A stretch of DNA of 7,724 nt from contig JAENWH010000075.1 in the NCBI GenBank assembly GCA_016650135.1, positions 1-7,724 of the forward strand, given 5' to 3'. The DNA is from Peptostreptococcaceae bacterium (GTDB lineage: Bacteria; Bacillota_A; Clostridia; Peptostreptococcales; Anaerovoracaceae). Below the pieces are notes generated by a model that saw nothing but the letters and a program-made list of their open reading frames with translations, was not told where the DNA came from and did not search any database. Made by a program: the position numbers and the translations under genes. Shown piece by piece: positions 5,914 through 7,724 of this stretch (the first letter of the stretch is position 1; each line of letters begins with the position of its first letter).

Positions 5914-6042
5914 TTATTTAAACATGTATTCCTTTTCAACATCAATAGTTGGATGGTTTGCTAAAACCCTTTTCCTAAAGAATAGAAAATATAATACTCC
6001 CCCAAGTTTCCATATTACAACATTCACTAAAGCAGCATAACG
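5914..6042 (-). pseudogene. Relic C-terminus of a second transporter
   Basis: The minus strand holds an open stretch of 42 residues after an in-frame stop, beginning RYAALVNVVIWKLGGVLYF and continuing LFFRKRVLANHPTIDVEKEY to a stop at 5914-5916. It looks like the last membrane segment and cytoplasmic tail of a permease: hydrophobic helix, then FFRKR and a charged tail. It lines up with residues about 415-450 of the intact permease just upstream (NIILSIVCIGYYFLYVRKRP, then SIDMDL), so it is probably the end of a decayed paralogue or related symporter. There is no start codon with a ribosome binding site, and the rest of the gene is missing. It partly explains the 452-bp gap between permease and kinase. 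Confidence 0.55.
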
Positions 6043-6071
6043 TTAATGAATATTTCATATTACTGTTTTTA

Positions 6072-7556
6072 TCATACTACGAATCCAATGACATAGATTA
6101 ATATGGCAAAAACAAATATGCCAATTGAATAACTTCTCCATGTTTTATATTGCTTGTCCAATGCAGCTTTTTCCTGAACGGTTGGTGGAATGGTCTGCAA
6201 TGTAATCAAATCCATATCAATTGATTCCTGTGGAATCGGTCGTTTTCTTACGTACAAGAAATAATAACCTATGCACACAATAGACAAGATAATATTGTAA
6301 GGTAGAGCAGTTCTATCTACAGCGAGAATCATTAACCCTAAATAAGTTACTATGCTGAAATATGCACCGAATTTTCCAAAAGGTACTTTGTACTGTCTTT
6401 CAAGATTTGGTTCTTTCTTTTGGAGCATAAGATAGGAAATGAAACCGATAATGTAACAAATCATCTGTGAAAATGCACACATTGCAGCAATAAGAACAAT
6501 AGAACCAGTCATAATTAGAAGCACCGAGACGATACCAACGGCTATTACTGCTATATATGGATTATTGTATTTTGGATGAATCTTTGCAAATATCTTAGGG
6601 AAACAACCATCCTCTGCCATTACATACATATATCTTGATGGTCCGGCAATACACGGATTTAATGTACTAAGGTCACCACCGAAGGTAATTCCAAGACATA
6701 ATATGACTAAAGGAATACCAACGATGCCAGCAAGTTCCATGCTTGTTGCAAACGGAGCGGTAGCTGTTGTTAATAGCGCTTGACTAGAAAGTGGAGTAAG
6801 TCCTACTAAAAACCACTGAAAAAGTGCATTCACACTAAATACGATAAATGGAGAGAGTTTCAAAGCACGAGGAATTGTAATCTGTGGAAATTTTACTTCT
6901 GATCCCATACCAACAAGAGTCTCAAATCCAGCAAAGCACCACCATACCATAATAATGCATTTTGCAAACACAGTGAATTCACGTGGTATACCCTGAATAA
7001 TCGGAACAAAGTTTTGAAACTGGATATCTTTGAGTACTGTTGCAAACCATAAGAGGGATGCACCCCAGAAAAAATACATAAAAGCATTTTGCCATTTTGC
7101 AGCAACAGCAATACCCTTGTAGTTGATGTATACAAAGAAAATAATTAATAAAGTAGCAACAATCCTGCTATCTAATGTATACGTGATACCAACTGACTTT
7201 AGTAGCCATCCAAAATAGCTTGCGAAAGCTAAAGATTCCCCGCCGGCGATACCAATTTGAGCAATCAAGTAATGCCAACTGCAAAATACAGCTGTTGGAT
7301 AATTGATTGCACGCTTAGCATATGCATAAGTACCACCTGCTAGCGGAAGAGCTCCGCCCATTTCTCCATATATAGCTGCGGGCCAAAGTACAAGCAAAAA
7401 TGCTATAATAGTAGCTAGGATAATAGAGCTTCCCATTATACCAACTTGCGAAGATCCAACCGTGAATAGGCCTACACCAATTACCGAACCAGCTGTAAGA
7501 GTTATGCACTCAGGTAATCCAAGGGAACGTGTCAATTGTTCGTTAGATTTACTCAT
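6072..7556 (-). CDS. APC-superfamily amino acid/amine permease
   Basis: A complete 494-residue membrane protein that should import an amino acid, amine or similar small compound with a coupling ion. The first helix carries GSVIGVGLF (23-31), the substrate-binding glycine motif of APC transporters. LPLAGGTYAYAKRA (70-83) follows helix 2, and FAGFETLVGMGSE (208-220) marks helix 6. About twelve membrane segments can be placed (roughly 18-38, 43-63, 88-118, 132-152, 157-174, 196-216, 235-255, 277-297, 334-355, 357-378, 398-415, 419-436). An additional hydrophobic C-terminal helix lies at 475-493 after a polar stretch. Relatives include ethanolamine and amino acid permeases; the substrate cannot be fixed. 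The ATG follows GGAGG (plus-strand CCTCC at 7564-7568). It is first in a minus-strand series with the kinase and aminotransferase. Confidence 0.9.
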   Translation of the reverse strand: MSKSNEQLTRSLGLPECITLTAGSVIGVGLFTVGSSQVGIMGSSIILATIIAFLLVLWPAAIYGEMGGALPLAGGTYAYAKRAINYPTAVFCSWHYLIAQIGIAGGESLAFASYFGWLLKSVGITYTLDSRIVATLLIIFFVYINYKGIAVAAKWQNAFMYFFWGASLLWFATVLKDIQFQNFVPIIQGIPREFTVFAKCIIMVWWCFAGFETLVGMGSEVKFPQITIPRALKLSPFIVFSVNALFQWFLVGLTPLSSQALLTTATAPFATSMELAGIVGIPLVILCLGITFGGDLSTLNPCIAGPSRYMYVMAEDGCFPKIFAKIHPKYNNPYIAVIAVGIVSVLLIMTGSIVLIAAMCAFSQMICYIIGFISYLMLQKKEPNLERQYKVPFGKFGAYFSIVTYLGLMILAVDRTALPYNIILSIVCIGYYFLYVRKRPIPQESIDMDLITLQTIPPTVQEKAALDKQYKTWRSYSIGIFVFAILIYVIGFVV

Positions 7557-7578
7557 TTTTTTACCTCCTAATAATAAT

Positions 7579-7608
7579 TTAATAATAGTCGATTGTGAAA
7601 TTACACAA
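7579..7608 (-). promoter_or_regulatory. Possible permease promoter with overlapping dyad
   Basis: On the minus strand TTGTGT (7608-7603) and TATTAA (7584-7579) are separated by 18 bp and could be the -35 and -10 boxes, about 25 bp before the start codon. The -35 box lies inside the dyad TTGTGAAATTACACAA (plus 7593-7608), a possible operator. The dyad lacks the central CG of a CcpA site. Promoter assignment is by eye only. Confidence 0.3.
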
Positions 7609-7617
7609 CCGTTGATT

Positions 7618-7642
7618 AGCCTATCTTTTTAGCCGGTAGGCT
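7618..7642. repeat. Inverted repeat in the divergent promoter region
   Basis: AGCCTA (7618-7623) and TAGGCT (7637-7642) pair around a 13-base loop, followed on the plus strand by TTTATATTTT. It lies between the two divergent genes, so an operator is as likely as a weak terminator. Confidence 0.3.
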
Positions 7643-7714
7643 TTTATATTTTCCTCCACTGTGAGAAAATAAATGTAACCACACAAAATATTATCCACAG
7701 AGGAGGAGAATAGC

Positions 7715-7724
7715 ATGTTTTCTA
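7715..7724 (+). CDS. Start of an unidentified gene, cut by the window end
   Basis: ATG TTT TCT begins eight bases after a perfect AGGAGG (7701-7706), so translation very probably starts here. Only three codons are visible and no product can be guessed. It is divergent from the permease across a 158-bp region and could be its regulator or an unrelated gene. Confidence 0.5.

Larger units (their letters stand above)
5620..6071. other. 452-bp gap between permease and kinase
   Basis: Contains the relic transporter end (5914-6042), the foldable stretch (5783-5858), the GTGGAT dyad (5690-5705) and the kinase ribosome binding site (CCTCC at 5631-5635 on the plus strand). No strong terminator follows the permease stop. 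No other gene was found. Confidence 0.6.

Noticed and set aside
6893..7509. Short minus-strand frames inside the permease gene
   Set aside because: They are out-of-frame shadows of the permease, without their own ribosome binding sites.
7593..7608. TTGTGAAATTACACAA as a CcpA (cre) or CRP site
   Set aside because: The central CG required for cre is absent and the spacing is two bases shorter than a CRP site. It is kept only as an unnamed dyad.
1..7724. CRISPR arrays, tRNA, rRNA and known riboswitches
   Set aside because: No regularly spaced repeats, cloverleaf or rRNA-like sequence and no recognised riboswitch core were seen by eye.

Overview
The window is AT-rich and reads like a low-GC Gram-positive anaerobe of the Clostridia. 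The three intact genes have strong AGGAGG-type ribosome binding sites. The decayed chemoreceptor, permease and kinase sequences resemble clostridial and bacillar versions. No rRNA, tRNA or CRISPR array was seen, and no species can be named.

The left third (1 to about 2430) is a graveyard of decayed genes and mobile DNA. In order it holds: the end of a protein made of about 75-residue W-rich repeats, broken by a one-base deletion (93-601); a 390-bp miniature element bounded by 38-bp Tn3-type inverted repeats (640-1029); the C-terminal third of a Tn3-family transposase with an internal deletion and a frameshift (1059-1756), followed 14 bp later by what looks like its own 38-bp transposon end (1771-1808); a long hairpin resembling IS200/IS605 right-end structures (1821-1856); and, on the minus strand, a frameshifted and internally deleted C-terminus of a methyl-accepting chemotaxis protein (2025-2366).

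The right two thirds carry three intact genes, all on the minus strand. In transcription order they are a 494-residue APC-superfamily amino acid/amine permease (7556-6072), a 498-residue FGGY kinase of the glycerol kinase type (5619-4123) and a 367-residue class V PLP aminotransferase of the PhnW/AGXT type (3533-2430). They are separated by unusually large gaps (452 and 589 bp), so they are probably separate transcription units that may share a function. The first gap holds a 42-residue relic of the C-terminus of a second transporter (6042-5914), a foldable stretch and a dyad. The second gap holds a candidate terminator, a tandem repeat and a hairpin immediately upstream of the aminotransferase ribosome binding site. 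A further gene starts on the plus strand at 7715 and leaves the window after three codons.

The most interesting observation is that kinase and aminotransferase each lack a substrate-anchoring arginine typical of their best-known relatives: Gly82 sits where GlpK has Arg83, and Gln339 where PhnW/AGT have their carboxylate-binding Arg. The kinase also has Asp229 where Gram-positive GlpK carries the PTS-phosphorylated His. Together with an amine-type permease, this makes uptake and breakdown of an amino-alcohol or related compound a reasonable hypothesis. The substrate cannot be read from sequence.
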